Source: Pteria penguin (Eukaryota; Mollusca; Bivalvia; Pterioida; Pteriidae). From it: a DNA stretch of 64,000 bases. Location of the stretch: positions 19,319,341 to 19,383,340 of the forward strand of contig CM068583.1 of assembly GCA_035048485.1 (NCBI GenBank). The letters run 5' to 3'. The notes beneath the pieces were generated by a model. The model was not told the origin of the DNA. It did no database searches and worked only from the letters and a program-made list of their open reading frames with translations. A program made the translations under genes and the position numbers. Position 1 is the first letter of the stretch. Each line of letters starts with the position of its first letter. This document shows positions 14,101-26,500 of the stretch, one piece after another.

Positions 14101-17100
14101 TTCCTTACTCAGATTGCTCTAAAACATCAATCAAAGATAAGCAGTTTAACATCCGGGAAATTTGTATTTTACCGCGCATAGGTGTGTAATAAATGTTTAA
14201 GATTATTCATCTACAATCATAAATATGGACACACATTTAAAGATATATCAATACAACAATTATATGCATTAATTGCACAAATTGGGCGTTCCTGACGGAC
14301 CACTTAAATGTCACGTGTGATGTGGCAAGGTAAGACAGAATTCATTAAACTTATCTCCAAACCCAAACGATAAAATACATCAGCTCTCTGTGTGAACGCC
14401 CGATATAATTTGAATTGTTAATGATCTCGCTTATACTCTATACAGAGAAGGCGAATAGTTCTTCGCAAATTTTGCCGAAGGCTTTGTCACGCAACTTAGA
14501 AAATAAGGAAGTAGCCAATAACGACAGTGTAAACACAGTCGTCTATTTTCTAAATATCCTTTACAATGGTATACCATGTTCCTATATTTCAGTGAAGGAA
14601 GCGGGACCCCCCCCCCTTTCCCACCCTTATAGGAAATACCGACCGCCCACAGACAAGACTGTCGCATAAACATACATTTGGAATCTTAAATCATTGACCT
14701 CTGGTTGCACTTTCATTTGCTCTGAATTCAATTTTACCTCTTTACAGAAAGTACATTAGGTTCTCTGAGCTTCTCTCTGGTTACTGTTGCAAAGCTGAAT
14801 AGTTATCAAGAGAATGATGTTATTTTCATAAGGAAAAAATTCAATACATATACATGTATACTCGTATAAATCAAAAGATGCTTACTGTATAATGACTTTC
14901 CTTCAGATGGTAATGACAAAATTTGTACTTTTCATTAAAAATGATAAGATAAGATAACATTGCTTGTCATTTGACGTAGAATATTATCGTAAACCGAAAA
15001 TCGTTATCTACATCAGTTTCCCTTCATTCCACTATGGATGTTATGACATCCAAGATATATGATTTTAATGTAAATAACGAACTAATTCTTTTTTTATTTT
15101 CAGTCGTACATTCCAATTCTCAACTTCCCAGTATAGTAGGTAAGCGAAGGTGTATATATGTACTTTATTTTAAAAGCCTCAGAATAAGAAAACATTATTT
15201 TCATTTTGGCGTGAATGCCAACAAACTCCTAATCCAAAGTTTCCGATTTTAACTTCGGTCAAACACTTTCACGGTTACAGAAGTAGATGCCTATTGAATA
15301 TTCATATCTGATGTCTGGAAAAAAAACTAAAGTAATAAGTACCGCTATTAAGTATAATTAGAAAAAAAAGAAAAAAGAAAAAAACAACTGAAAGGTTAAT
15401 TGTAGATTATCTCTTGATTGAATGCAATACTCATCATAAGCCAAATATGTGATGTGTAACCAATATCAACAGCTTTGAAGAGTCAAACTGTTTTTATGGT
15501 AAAAGTAACAATCAAACAAATGCATGTACATGATTTATATCATTTACTCGGTATTAGAGAAGAGTGTTCGAATAAGCAACGTGCTAGTAACCTCTTTTCG
15601 TTTTACAGAAGATGTCGGTTCTACGTCAACCACAAGTGAAATCCAGAAGAAAAACAGCGAATCTACAACATCAGATGCTGGACTACAAAGTGCAGCAATA
15701 AACCTTCAAGTACATGATGCTCCATCCGCAATGGGCATTGTTGGGGACAGTGGGGCCACAAATATACAAGATGCCCTGACATTCCAAGATTTACCTGCTT
15801 TTCCAAGCTCTTTCCCTGCAGAGCTCCCTCCAGCTGTTAGCAGTGTTCCTATTTCGGGAAACAGCAAACAAACAAACACAGAACCACTTCAAAATGAAAT
15901 CTCACAGCTTGCTTCCGAACTCGGACTAGATTTGAACTTGTTTGGCAGCGCTGTAGAACAAAGTAAAGTCGACTCTCAACAACCTGCGAAATCCGATACA
16001 TCAGCACAAGGTGGAGAGGGACTAGGGCTTCCTTCCGTCAGTGTACCAAAGGAAAGCACTAATGCTGACCAAACTGCATTACCTGCATTGAATGCGATAA
16101 CACCTGATGCCAAGCCTAGTGTAGATATATTGCCTATAAATGGCCCGTTACCTAGCATTGAGCTTCCTGTCGTTAGTGGAGCGATCCCAAACAGTATCTC
16201 CCCTTTCCCGTCATTTGACGGGAAGATGGACCCTCCACAAGAGATGTCTAACGTCCCAGAAGTCTTTGCAGTCCCTGTAGGCTTAGACGCCATGTCAACA
16301 AATAACATTGACGGGGGCCTCCCACAAATAGACAATTCTATATCTGCTCTACCCAGTGGAATCTCAGACAGTTTGCCATCTTCAGATAATGCAGCCTCTG
16401 CTTCCTCGGTTCTACCTGGAGCATTGCCTTTGGCTCCCTTACCATCCGATAATGCAGCGTCTTCGTCATCATTTAGCGATTTGTTTGCTAATGCACCATC
16501 TCCGTCTGACAATGCAGCATCTTCTTCCTCATCCTTTGCTGGTATGTTCGCTAAGGCACCATTGCCTACGGATAACGCAGCGTCTTCTTCAGCTCTCCCC
16601 GGTGCATTACCTTTGACTCCTTTGCCGTCTGATAATGCAGCGTCCTCGTCCTCGTCATTTAGCGATTTGTTTGCTAATGCACCATCTCCGTCTGACAATG
16701 CAGATTCTGCTCCCTCATCCTTTGCTGATATGTTCGCTAATGCACCATTACCTACAGATAACGTAGCGTCTGCCTCCCCTATTCCTGGTGATATGTTCGC
16801 AGGACCCGCTTTACCTTCAGGAGCCCCATTGCCTTCATTGCCTCTTGGGAGCAGCGCTTCTGCTTTGCCAGGCAGCATGTTTCCAGGAGGACCACTTCCT
16901 TCTGAAAATGGCCCTTTGCCGATAGGAGGTGCACTTCCTGGGGCACCTTTACCTTTAATCCCACAAAATGCAGCACCATTACCTGGAAGCTTACCATCCT
17001 TGACAACACAAAATCAAGAAACCAAACCAGAAAACCAGGGCACACCAAGCCAACAGAACCCCAGTCCCTTCCCATTTTTATTTGGCATTCCTCCTGGAAT

Positions 17101-20100
17101 GGTTAGATTAGATTCAACCCCCGCCGACAATAATGCAATCGGAGGAACACCACAACAAAACAGCAATACCCAGCAAAGTGGAACAGCTAACCAGATTCCA
17201 CCTGCCAATCAAATCCCGGGCGCCATGCCAAACAACCCATTCGGAATGTTCCCGGGCATGATGGGTGCCCCAGGATTTGGACTTCCGGGTCAAGTGCAAC
17301 AAGGACAAAATCCAAGTGGTTTGAATCCACTGAATCCAGTCAGATCAAATGGTTTACCTGCGACATCCAGTTCAGTTCAAACTTTACCAGGCGGTCTACC
17401 TAGCTTGCCTTCAGCTGGAGGTCAGAGCAACACTCCCTCGGTACCAGAGTCGTCCCAAAATAACAACCAAGCACTTCCAGGACAGATGCCTTTCGGTAAG
17501 TAGCGTACGACATCAATAACATAAGAGCAACGGAGTCCAGTATTTATGTCTGTAAAACTCACCAGACCGTTTTCTGGTAAAGATTTGATTGGTGTGGCAA
17601 AACTTTATATTTCATAGAAGTGTGAAACTTTACCAGAAAAAGGTGTCACGTGAAACACAAGTCACTTTACCAGAAAAAAAAAGTGTCATGTGAAACACAA
17701 GTCACTTTCGTAGACACTGCATTATCTGAATCAGAATTGTTTCATCAAGAAATAACATATTTTCCACTGTGACACGTAATTCTGAATATTGAAACAAAAC
17801 AATAGGGGTTTCATACGTTTTCGAAAATTTGAGAGAAACCACGCTTAAAAAACAATGATTTGTTGTTTACATTCCAAAATGTTTTCATTTATGATGTGGA
17901 GGTATCTGCCAGATGTTCGCTTAATAAAACATGGCTTGCACAACGGACCCATCCGAAAAACGGGATCCTTGACATTCCACCGTGTAAGGTGACAACCTCG
18001 ATATTGCTTTCATCCTAAGATCAGGAAACTTGGTTCGTACTCAGGTCCTTCTGGTCTTGACACGAATGAAATATGTCTAATCATATCATGTTTGTCTGTT
18101 GTTCTGTGTCACGCCGTGGTTATTTCCCCGCCGTGGTTAAGACATCTGTCTGATGTATTACAAAGAAATTTCTGCCTTAGCAACGGAGCAACGGATCCTC
18201 GGTTTTTACTGTCTCATTCCATAATCAGGACACGGCCAGCCGTGGGATTCGAACTTCTGACCTCTTGGCCCTGAACAAAACACGTAATAGACTGAGCGAC
18301 GCCAACCTTTCTTATTCCAATATCGTATTGATATATACATGTATTTTTATATTTTATAATAGATCCTAGAATGGCTGGAATGTTCCCACAATTTATGCCA
18401 GGCATGATGCCAGGAAGACCAGGCTTTCCACAAGGTCTACCTAATGCACAAGGGCAACAAAATGTACCAGGCGCTCCTCAAGGTGGAGCTTTCCCTAACT
18501 TGCCTTCACTTGGCAGTCAGCCAAATAACAGTAACCAGGCTCTTCCAAGACAGTTACCCTTTGGTAAGGAAACACACACATCACATTTCATATTGTTTCG
18601 CTTTGAGTCATATTTATGAATTTGTATAATTTACTTTTTATGGTGGTAACAAGTTTTGAGTGACAGACTGAAGCTCGTCGCAATCCAGCAATCTTGTGAT
18701 AGATACATACGAAAATTCCAACATAACCCGGATTTCCAATAGAAAATAGGAAATATTAATCTCCGGCACAGAGTATCAAAATCCGGAAATCGAACATGCA
18801 TTTATCATTTTGAACTTAATTATAATAAACTTTTAGTGTAACATGTCTTTTGCACGAGACAAACCACTCACCATTATCTCGATTCCATAAAGTATAACGA
18901 TTATGTACCCTAATACCTTAAGTGTTTAAAATTTCAGTACCGTTAATGAAATATTTTATTTCTAGACCCTAGAATAGCTGGAATGTTCCCACAGTTTATG
19001 CCAGGTATGCCGATGCCAGGAAGACCGGGCTTTCCACAAGGTTTACCCAATACACGGGGACAGCAAAATGTACCAAGCGCTCCTCAAGGTGGCGCTGTAC
19101 CTAACTTGCCTCCAGCAGGTGGTTCACAAAATACTAGTGCCCAAGGACTTCCAAGACAGCTACCTTTCGGTGAGTAAGGACGATAGTATATCTTTTCCAC
19201 GCAACATTATGATAGGACAATCGAACAACATGTATTTGAGAAATAAATGTTTATGGCATGAGAATTTCTTAGAACATAAATTATTCTATTTATAGATCCC
19301 AGAATGGCTGGACTACTCCCACCATTTATGCGTGGTATGCCCATGCCAGGTGGACGGATGCCAGGATTCCCGCCAGGTTTCCTTGGTCGCCGACCACCAC
19401 AAAGTCCACAAGGACTCCCGGGAGCACCGCAGAATGTACGAGGACTCCCCGGAGCACCGCAAAATCTGCCAGGACTCCCCGGAGCACCGCAAAATCCACC
19501 AGGACTCCCCGGAGCACCACTGACTGGCGATCAAGCTGATGCTACATTGTTACCACGTGCCGAACAAGTTCTTCGTCAAGTTCAAGATCTCGTGGATAAC
19601 CTGCGATCTTCTAACAATCAACAGGGAGCAGCAGGGCAGGTACCGTCGGCCGGACCACAGGGAACATGTCCTAGCGGACGGCCGCGAGTCAGATGTAACA
19701 CCAATCCATGTGAAGAGGTTACCTGTCTCAATGTACTCAATGCAAGATGCAGGTATGCTTAAAGTGCTTTTATCACTACAACAACCCCTATCTCAGTACA
19801 CCCTGTATCCTCCAACCGAATGTATCTGATCATGTTCATATTATGTGTTGAGTGTAAAATCATATAGCATTTGTATTACAATATATAAATAATCAAAAAT
19901 ATGGATGTGAGTACAGTCAAACAGAAAATGTTGAAGAGGGCGTCTAGCTCTTTTGATACATCTTGGTTTTTGTTTTTGTTTTTGTTATAAGGAATATTGG
20001 ACGATGAAGTTAAGCATGTGGTTGATGCATGATTAAGGACAAGTCTAACATGTTAATTAATTTCGTAAGCCGATGTGGCTCGGTAAATGAGGTGTTTTAT

Positions 20101-21070
20101 TGGTGACCGAAAAGTGCCGGGTTTTAACTTCTTTTAAGAATTTACAAAGTTTGGGTGTACATGCCTTTGCAAGGCCTTAAGAATTTAAAGATTGGATAAC
20201 AGAATTCGGTCCCACATTTTTAAAGCATTACAGATTAAAAGTACACTTTTGACAGAAACAAAAACTTGAACAGATCGAATTGTTGTTTTACCACAGAAAT
20301 TTATGGGATATATTTTCCTTTTCAGACCCGCATGTGATGAGTGTGCACCTCATTTCTACGTCATAGATAGAAGCAGTAGCGGGAGCACCGAAAGGGATGT
20401 AAGCGGTATATGCCTCACAGTCAACTGGGCAAGTCCGAACTCAAGGCGTGAAAGTCAAACTCCTTCGAGGCCAGCTGCCCCTGCAAGACAGCCTGGATTA
20501 GCTCAATCTTTGGAGGAGTCTGCACTAAGGTTAGGACCAGATGGGCGCCTCCTTCTCGTTTCACCTTCAGAGGCTGGAGGCATGCCGGTTCCTGGAATTC
20601 AGGGCATACGAAGACTGCCAACTTCAAGAGATGTTCTCCCAGCAGGTATTGGCAGACGACCACCATTTGATCCGAGAATATTGGAACAACTACAGCGTGC
20701 TAACCCAGGTATTGCAGAAGCCCTGATGTCCGGCCAAGTCAGTCCAGCAATTCTTTTTGATCCACGTCTTCGAAGACTGGCACAAGAAAGAACAGCGCCA
20801 AGTGATATGGCCGTAATGCGAAGACCTGGAGCAACACCCGATATTAGCGATCTCCTACGCAGAGAACAGGAGCGTAGGCTCCAACGTATTCCCGGATTAG
20901 CACGTATGCAAGGCGCTTTACAAGCTGCAGGTAGATTACCCGCATCGAGACGACAGACTGCCTCTGATCAGCCAGCTATAAACAACAGTAATGCACCTGG
21001 TACTGCGAGAAATGAATTAGCACAAGCTTTTCGTCAGTTTATGAGACAAGTTCCACGAAGGGCACTATAA
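11172..21070 (+). CDS. Secreted Pro/Gly/Met-rich modular protein, candidate matrix protein
   Basis: Seven exons with GT-AG sites: 11172-11223, 15104-15139, 15609-17495, 18363-18563, 18966-19169, 19296-19752, 20326-21070; 3582 nt, 1193 aa. Residues 1-24 form a signal peptide (start MTTMERKHIVFLIASLF, probable cleavage near HSNS-Q), so it is secreted. Order of parts: a Ser/Pro/Ala/Leu-rich 629-residue exon; two near-identical 67- and 68-codon exons (DPRxAGMFPQFMPG ... RQLPFG); a third diverged module with four GLPGAPQN-type repeats; a Cys-rich domain split by the last intron (CPSGRPRVRC, NPCEEVTC, CRPACDEC, GICL); and a basic Arg/Leu/Pro-rich tail. The bulk is low complexity and likely disordered. 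The composition recalls molluscan shell, periostracum or byssus proteins, which is inference; I recognise no named family. The polyadenylation signal is at 21094. Confidence 0.88.
11600..11745 (-). mobile_element. Decayed tRNA-SINE in intron 1 of the secreted-protein gene
   Basis: Read on the minus strand, this stretch matches the head and body of the SINE at 50126-50296: shared words are tatcgcgacatggaagca, agtggcgcaa and the B-box region of cgaacccg. The 3' tail is mostly lost. No target-site duplication is seen. Confidence 0.7.
11795..12660. repeat. TTTA/TCTA-rich and (CA)n-rich low-complexity tracts
   Basis: About 11800-11930 is built from ttta, atct and tatc words. About 12466-12650 is an imperfect (CA)n tract broken by C runs. 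Open frames on the minus strand here only translate the (GT)n strand (Val/Cys runs). The rest of intron 1 (11224-15103) is AT-rich with no further exon recognised. Confidence 0.85.
13892..13962. repeat. 71-bp imperfect hairpin in intron 1
   Basis: Left arm aatcgcactttctcgggc plus ctttcc (13893-13916) is complementary to the right arm ggaaagacccgaaaagg plus tgcgatt (13938-13961), with about 21 bases between. Three mismatches in 24 pairs. It may be a small foldback element or a structured RNA; neither is shown. Confidence 0.7.
15609..17495 (+). CDS. Large exon 3 of the secreted protein, Ser/Pro/Ala repeats
   Basis: This 1887-nt exon supplies more than half of the protein. After an acidic, Thr/Ser-rich start (EDVGSTSTTSEIQKKNSE) it becomes rich in LPS, PLP and GAL words. 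Between about 16375 and 16795 it has imperfect repeats of the type PLPSDNAASSSS followed by SFSDLFANAP or ALPGALPL, in a higher-order order that recurs about every 80 residues. The last part is Gln/Asn/Gly/Met-rich (NPFGMFPGMMGAPGFGLPG) and ends QMPFG, the same ending as the following exon modules. The frame is open upstream to an ATG at 15524, but that lies in intron; the acceptor ttttacag at 15601-15608 is the true boundary. Confidence 0.9.
18100..18310 (-). mobile_element. tRNA-derived SINE in intron 3 of the secreted-protein gene
   Basis: On the minus strand there is an A-box-like tcgctcagtct, a B box (agttcgaatccc), and then the body word gagacagtaaaaaccgagga, almost identical to the body of the SINE at 6329-6601. 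This shows that the two elements share a central domain. The 3' end is not sharply defined. Confidence 0.75.
18363..19752 (+). CDS. Three tandem phase 1-1 exon modules of the secreted protein
   Basis: Exons 18363-18563 (201 nt), 18966-19169 (204 nt) and 19296-19752 (457 nt) all begin with a split Asp codon and DPR(M/I)AG, followed by a Met/Pro-rich stretch. The first two also end in RQLPFG with phase 1, so they are symmetric and can be duplicated or skipped without shifting the frame. The third keeps the module head (DPRMAGLLPPFMRGMPMPG) but runs on into GLPGAPQN repeats and the first half of the Cys-rich domain. Exon duplication is the simple explanation. Confidence 0.9.
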
Positions 21071-21093
21071 ACTTTGTTATACCTTTAATATTT

Positions 21094-21099
21094 AATAAA
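21094..21099 (+). terminator. AATAAA polyadenylation signal of the secreted-protein gene
   Basis: A canonical AATAAA lies 24 bases after the TAA stop, so the 3' UTR would be only about 45 bases. Short 3' UTRs are plausible for a highly expressed secreted protein, but this is not proven. Confidence 0.6.
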
Positions 21100-21160
21100 A
21101 ACATTTTACACTTGGCACATTTACTATTAATTGTGAAAGTAAATGCAAGACATGGAGTGT

Positions 21161-21244
21161 TGTCCTATGAAATATTGCATTTAATGAAATGTAAATGAAG
21201 AATATTTCATTTACATTTCATTAAGTGCAGTATTTCATAGGACA
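21161..21244. repeat. 84-bp near-perfect palindrome just past the secreted-protein gene
   Basis: The arm tgtcctatgaaatattgcat plus ttaatgaaatgtaaatga (21161-21198) is complementary to 21207-21244 with two mismatches and an 8-base loop. It starts about 60 bases after the polyadenylation signal. It looks like a minimal foldback element; no clear target-site duplication is visible. Confidence 0.85.
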
Positions 21245-22269
21245 GTAGTGACTCTTCATATTTTACCGCATAAAGTAACTTATAGAATGGCTAGAGTTTT
21301 CGTTATCCAATCACATACGGCCACCCAAAACTAGAGCATTACAAAATGTGACAACAAGACACTCCTTTGTGATATGAACCTATGTTGTATTTTCAGTATT
21401 TCATATCTTTAAGTAAATCTCGCTTGTGATTTGTCATTCATCATCGTGAAATCAAATCCAGACCGAGTCAAAAATCCTTGAACTCGAGTCTCGTCGGTGA
21501 TCCTTCGTTCATTTTCCGAAGAATGTTAACAATTAAGACAATTTATATTGCAAGAGAATGTTATAAGCTACATAGGATTATATTTTACCCCATGGGGTTT
21601 GAAGACATTTTAAACATTAAATAATAAAATCATAGACCTTAGCTTGTACTTCTCGAAATAGTCATGCAAATAAGCGCTGAAAGGCATTAGTGATTTAGGC
21701 CTTTTCTCCTCAGCCTTCACAGAAGTTTTTCCATGTTTCACCATTATTTGTTCAGGCTTTTCAGTACATGCATAGTTTGCCTTCAAGGCAACATATGGCA
21801 GAAACGATGATTATTTTAAGCTCTTCCAGTACATTGAATTGAAAAAATGACATGTTGTCCAGAAGCTTCGCTATAGCAAGGACTGCAACTAAGTAACAAT
21901 TAAGGTCTTCCTAATTTTAAGTCATTTCTTTTTTTCTGTAACCCCCTCCCCAGCACCGAGGGTGCTTGTGAACGGGAGTGAGGATGTCTATTAATGTAAC
22001 CAAATGGGGTTTATGTATTTCAAGTGAACGTTTGGAAGACTTGTAGAACGTTAATATAACAAGAACTTAAAGTAAGTTAGAACGTGCTTAAACCTTATAA
22101 ACCACGAACGAATCGCTTCTTGCTGGGTCGAGCTTTCTTGATCGATGCCGTGATAAATATAAAAATATTCCCTAATTACTTCTTCAAGCACGATTCTTCA
22201 TCGCTAACCACTATACCACTCGCACATGCAATTGTAAGGATTCAATATATTGAATTCATGTTTTCATTT

Positions 22270-22700
22270 TGAAACAAGGCCCTATAACCTTGATATTTGG
22301 ACCCCAAAATCAATAGGGCTCATCCTCGGCTCATGAGACCTATGTGTGTGAAGTTTCATAACAGTAGGTGGAATGTAAATACAGTTATAGTCCGGAAACC
22401 ACATTTACTTGTCAAGGAAGTTAGGGTCTTACTACCTTGACCTTAGACCTTTTGATCCCGAAATCAATAGGGCATATCCACAACTTATGGGGTGCATGTG
22501 TGTGAAGTTTCCTTAAAAAAGGGGGGAAATGTAAATACAATTAAAGCCCGGAAACCATTTTCACTCATCAAGACCCCATTACCTTGACCTTTGGATCCCG
22601 AAATCAATAGGGCACATCCTCGACTCATGAGGAGTATGTGTGTAAAGTTGCATTACTATACCTAACCAGCTGTAGGAGTTAAGAGTCCGGAAACCAATAT
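22270..22700. repeat. About 2.7 copies of a 140-154-bp tandem repeat
   Basis: The marker aaatcaatagggc recurs at about 22308, 22462 and 22602, each followed by a conserved cat-cctc-actcatg segment, gtgtgtgaagtttc and a segment ending gtccggaaacc. Two units contain taccttgacctt, which on the minus strand gives AAGGTCAAGG, the same nuclear-receptor-like word found in other repeats of this window. Confidence 0.8.
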
Positions 22701-23427
22701 TATTGTTGAAGCCCGCCGAAAACTAAACGTCATATTCAGAACCGAGTTTTGCAACTCGACTAAAAATAATCATATCAAATGGAGAAAGTACAGCACACGA
22801 GATTGATAATTATTGTTTTAATTCACGATATTTTTTACACATATATGGTTAAGCATCCGTTTCGTGCATTACATAGCAATTTACGGGACCTTGGTTTTCA
22901 CAGTCGTCCGAAAGACTGAACACCGATGTACCAACAACACACGAGACATGAACTTAATAAACCCACCTCCTAATTGAACAGAATTTTGCTATATAATCTG
23001 AATAATGGCATTATTTTTCAAATATACCTCGATTAACCTACACATTAATCGTGCTTTGTCATTTTAGTACATAAAAATAGATAAACGAGGTGACGTACAT
23101 GTATGAATCACTCGCATTGCTTATCTGTATAGAAATTATCGCTATATTCAGCGACTTTCGGTTGTATTATTACATGTCGCACCACTACGAAAGTTTGGTA
23201 TATTTTATCCTCTTTTACCATAAAATCATGAAAAGATGGAAACTTTTCGCTTGCCAAGAGTGAACCTGCCACATGACCCGTCACCACATGGATTAGAAAC
23301 CCAGTAGTCACTAGTGTGGTGGTAAAGATGACTGAAAAGGGGCACGAACTTCCGGTTCCGGACCCGGCTACTTAACCTTATCACAGTATCCAACATAAAC
23401 CACGTAAAAGATCAAAGTTCCTGAAGA

Positions 23428-23580
23428 TGGTTGGTTGATTGTGTTTTACGTTGCTTTCAACAATTTTTCAGATATATCATGACATGTAGGCCGGAGGTTA
23501 CCAACCTTTAATACATAGATGCGAACCCAGATCATCTGCATCGTAAGTCAAGCGCTTAACTACTAAAGCAGTCTGATCCA
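23428..23580 (-). mobile_element. tRNA-derived SINE relic
   Basis: It aligns along its length with the SINE at 50126-50296 in the same orientation: ggttggttgattg, ttttacgttgctttcaaca, a decayed B box (gcgaacccag) and gtcaagcgcttaactac. It is more diverged than the 50-kb copy. Confidence 0.75.
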
Positions 23581-26500
23581 TATTAGTTTATGAGGAAATC
23601 TCAAATAAGGACACTGGACTGCGAACATTACAGTCATGTGATCACGGGTCCACATTAACAACGGCAACAAAATGAACACGTTGTCATGTGACACAAGTTA
23701 CTTATCACGTGAGAGACTATCAGAATAAGAATGAGGCTAGACTATGGCACGACTATATTCATAAACTCCACATAGCACCTAACACTAGACACATCTAACA
23801 ACAAAGTGTACATTATTGAAAATATGTAATGTGTATACATATGTCATAGATAACATCGCTAAATAAAACAAATGTCAACAAATAATCTAATCTAATACAA
23901 ACGTGTATTCCATTACTCTACTCTCTCCATGAAAAAGAAAAATCAATATTCAGAGCACATGTCATAAATTAAAGCATGAGTGTTCATGAACAAACCAATC
24001 TAATTAAACTGAATTATGTAATTAGAGTTTAACGATCTTCCGGAAAGTGTCTATAATGAGTTACGATGTACATTAAAGCATTTTGACTGATGGAAGTATG
24101 GTAATATGTATTTTACATATACATAAAAAGAATACAATGTGTTAGTAGTAAAGCCCTGTAAGTTGTGAATATGTATTCTACCAAAAACCATGATACTTAA
24201 TCAGCGATGAAATGAGATTTCATGATCATGTAATCACATTATGATATATGGTATGCCTTTACACTCAACAGATTATGTCTTTGTTAACTTACGACTAAAT
24301 ATATATTCTCAAATATGACAAAGGAGTAGTGTGCAGTCACCAAGTACATAAAAAGATTTGTCACTTCAATATACCAACACAATTATTGGTCCCCTTAATA
24401 AAGAGTTGTTAACATTTTATTGATCCAAAGATAAAAGTGTCTCTTTTCACAAAAATTCAGAAAGGGGATAAGGGGTCATTCATGAACCGTTATATTTTTA
24501 ATTTCTAATACTGTTAGTATATGCAGAAATTGCAATGTATATGGGGTTGATATTAATTTTGAGGCTGGGCCAACTTCTGGAATGTTTTGTTTGTACTTAA
24601 GTGCATTATACTCTGTATTATTCGGTGCTTCATTGTTACATAAAATATAATCTATATTCAAAGTTTCAGTTAGAAATATCAGTATGGCCACTCACTGAAT
24701 CATCACATGTACGCAATAGACACCCTCATATTCTCACTATTTCTGTAACAATTCACAAATTAACTGATTCAGCTTCTTCTTTAACTTTTCCTTAAATGAT
24801 TACTTAATTCCAATGAAAATCTGCTAATGCATGTCCCCAGTTCCATTTCCCTTAGGTGGTCTACTTATTTTTTTTTAAATAATAAAACAGCAGTTTGTTC
24901 CTTTTCCTTTCAGATAAAATCTAATGACAGGTACATCTCTGATTTTTCCATAATAGTTGCATAAATTAATTAAACTCTTTATGTTTTACTTCAAACACAA
25001 AACAAATTTTCAACTTCATCAAAAACTTACACTTCAAATGCGATAAAAATTTTGAATAATAATTTTTTGGTTAATTCTAACTTCAAAGTCAAACTGCACT
25101 TTAGAATGAAAGTGTACTGAGCGTGTGAAAGTAATCCAGACTGTTATGTCATATTGAATGTAACACCCCCCCCCCCCACCCCCGAAATTGCCTTGTTTAA
25201 AATGGCACCACAAGCAGGTGCAAAATATGTCGCTTACGAGAGGGTCTTTCTTTTGAAAAACCTTGTAAGCAACTGCATACTATATATGAAATTTGGTTAT
25301 AATTATCTCTTAGAGTTTCAGACGAGAAACAGACAAAAGCACCTGGTCATTTACACCACCTCTAGGAACCAGAGACCCCTTTGAAAACCAATATGCATAT
25401 TCACTCTTCCTACCAAACCAAATGATAACATTTTATGAGCCCTATCTTTGACATTTAGAGGAAGAAGCCTACACCAGATCAAACATACAGACCGACGCTA
25501 ACAAGCTGACAGATAGACACCAGTGCTTTAACAATGTATGCCCACATTGCTATATGAGGGCAAATAAAAATGAGGTCAGGAAACTCAGCAGTAAATATAC
25601 AGAGGAATCAAAATGAGACAACAAGAACCAATATAAAATAGTTAGTATTCAAGTTGAAAGCAAAAATATAGGACCATTAAAACATTTCATTTTGTGATTC
25701 CATATTCTATAATTTCAATAGTTTACTTGGTTTAAATCGTTACTTCAGTTATTACTCAAATGCAAAAAAAAGTCTTTAATGTTTCTAACAATTTAAATAT
25801 ATATATCTTTCTAATGCTTTCTCTATATACAGGCATAAGGGGTTTTTTCAGATCTACTTCAGCAAAGAAATTAGGAGTGACAAAAACTTATGATAGTAAA
25901 AATAATAATAATGAAATGCATGTAAAAGCACTAAACCAGTATATCTGAATATCTATTAAACATAGTATCTTTTAATAAATCACAACATTATGATATCATC
26001 CTGCACGATCTCACAGACGCACACTCTTCTTTAAGGTAGAACATCCCCCTGATAAGAATAACAACTCTTACATGACAATTTTTTGTCTAATATTATAACA
26101 TTCGTTTGTCAATCCTTCTGTTAATGAAGACTGCCATAGTTATGTAGAAACTGTTGATTCTGTAAGGGGAAAAATGCGTTCTTGGGCAAAAATTTATTTC
26201 AAAGCAGGATTGTTATGTTTCAATTTGCAGAGATGTTCAACCTTATACACACAATAAAATTCATTTTTCCATATAAAGCACAAGCAGGATTGTAAGTATG
26301 GGGTGTTGTCTTAAACACTTTATTACTGCTTTTTGTTTATACCAAAACTAATTCGTCACATGTCATCTTCACTTCGTGAAGTTTTGAATGAAAAAAAAAT
26401 TATTAAATTGAAAAAAAAAATTGTTGCACGAAGTTAAGACTAAAAAATAACATTACTGTGTTGAATATGATGAATGAAAAGGCTAAAAATTTCTTTGCCA

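Noticed and set aside
15976..16878. 300-codon minus-strand open frame opposite the secreted-protein exon
   Set aside because: It is the shadow of a Ser/Ala/Pro-rich coding exon whose codons give no stops on the other strand. The plus-strand frame has signal peptide, splice sites and repeated modules in agreement; the minus frame has none.
18363..19752. Neuropeptide precursor reading of the repeated LPFG modules
   Set aside because: The repeated LPFG is followed by Asp-Pro, not by a Lys/Arg amidation and cleavage site, so no amidated peptide would be released.
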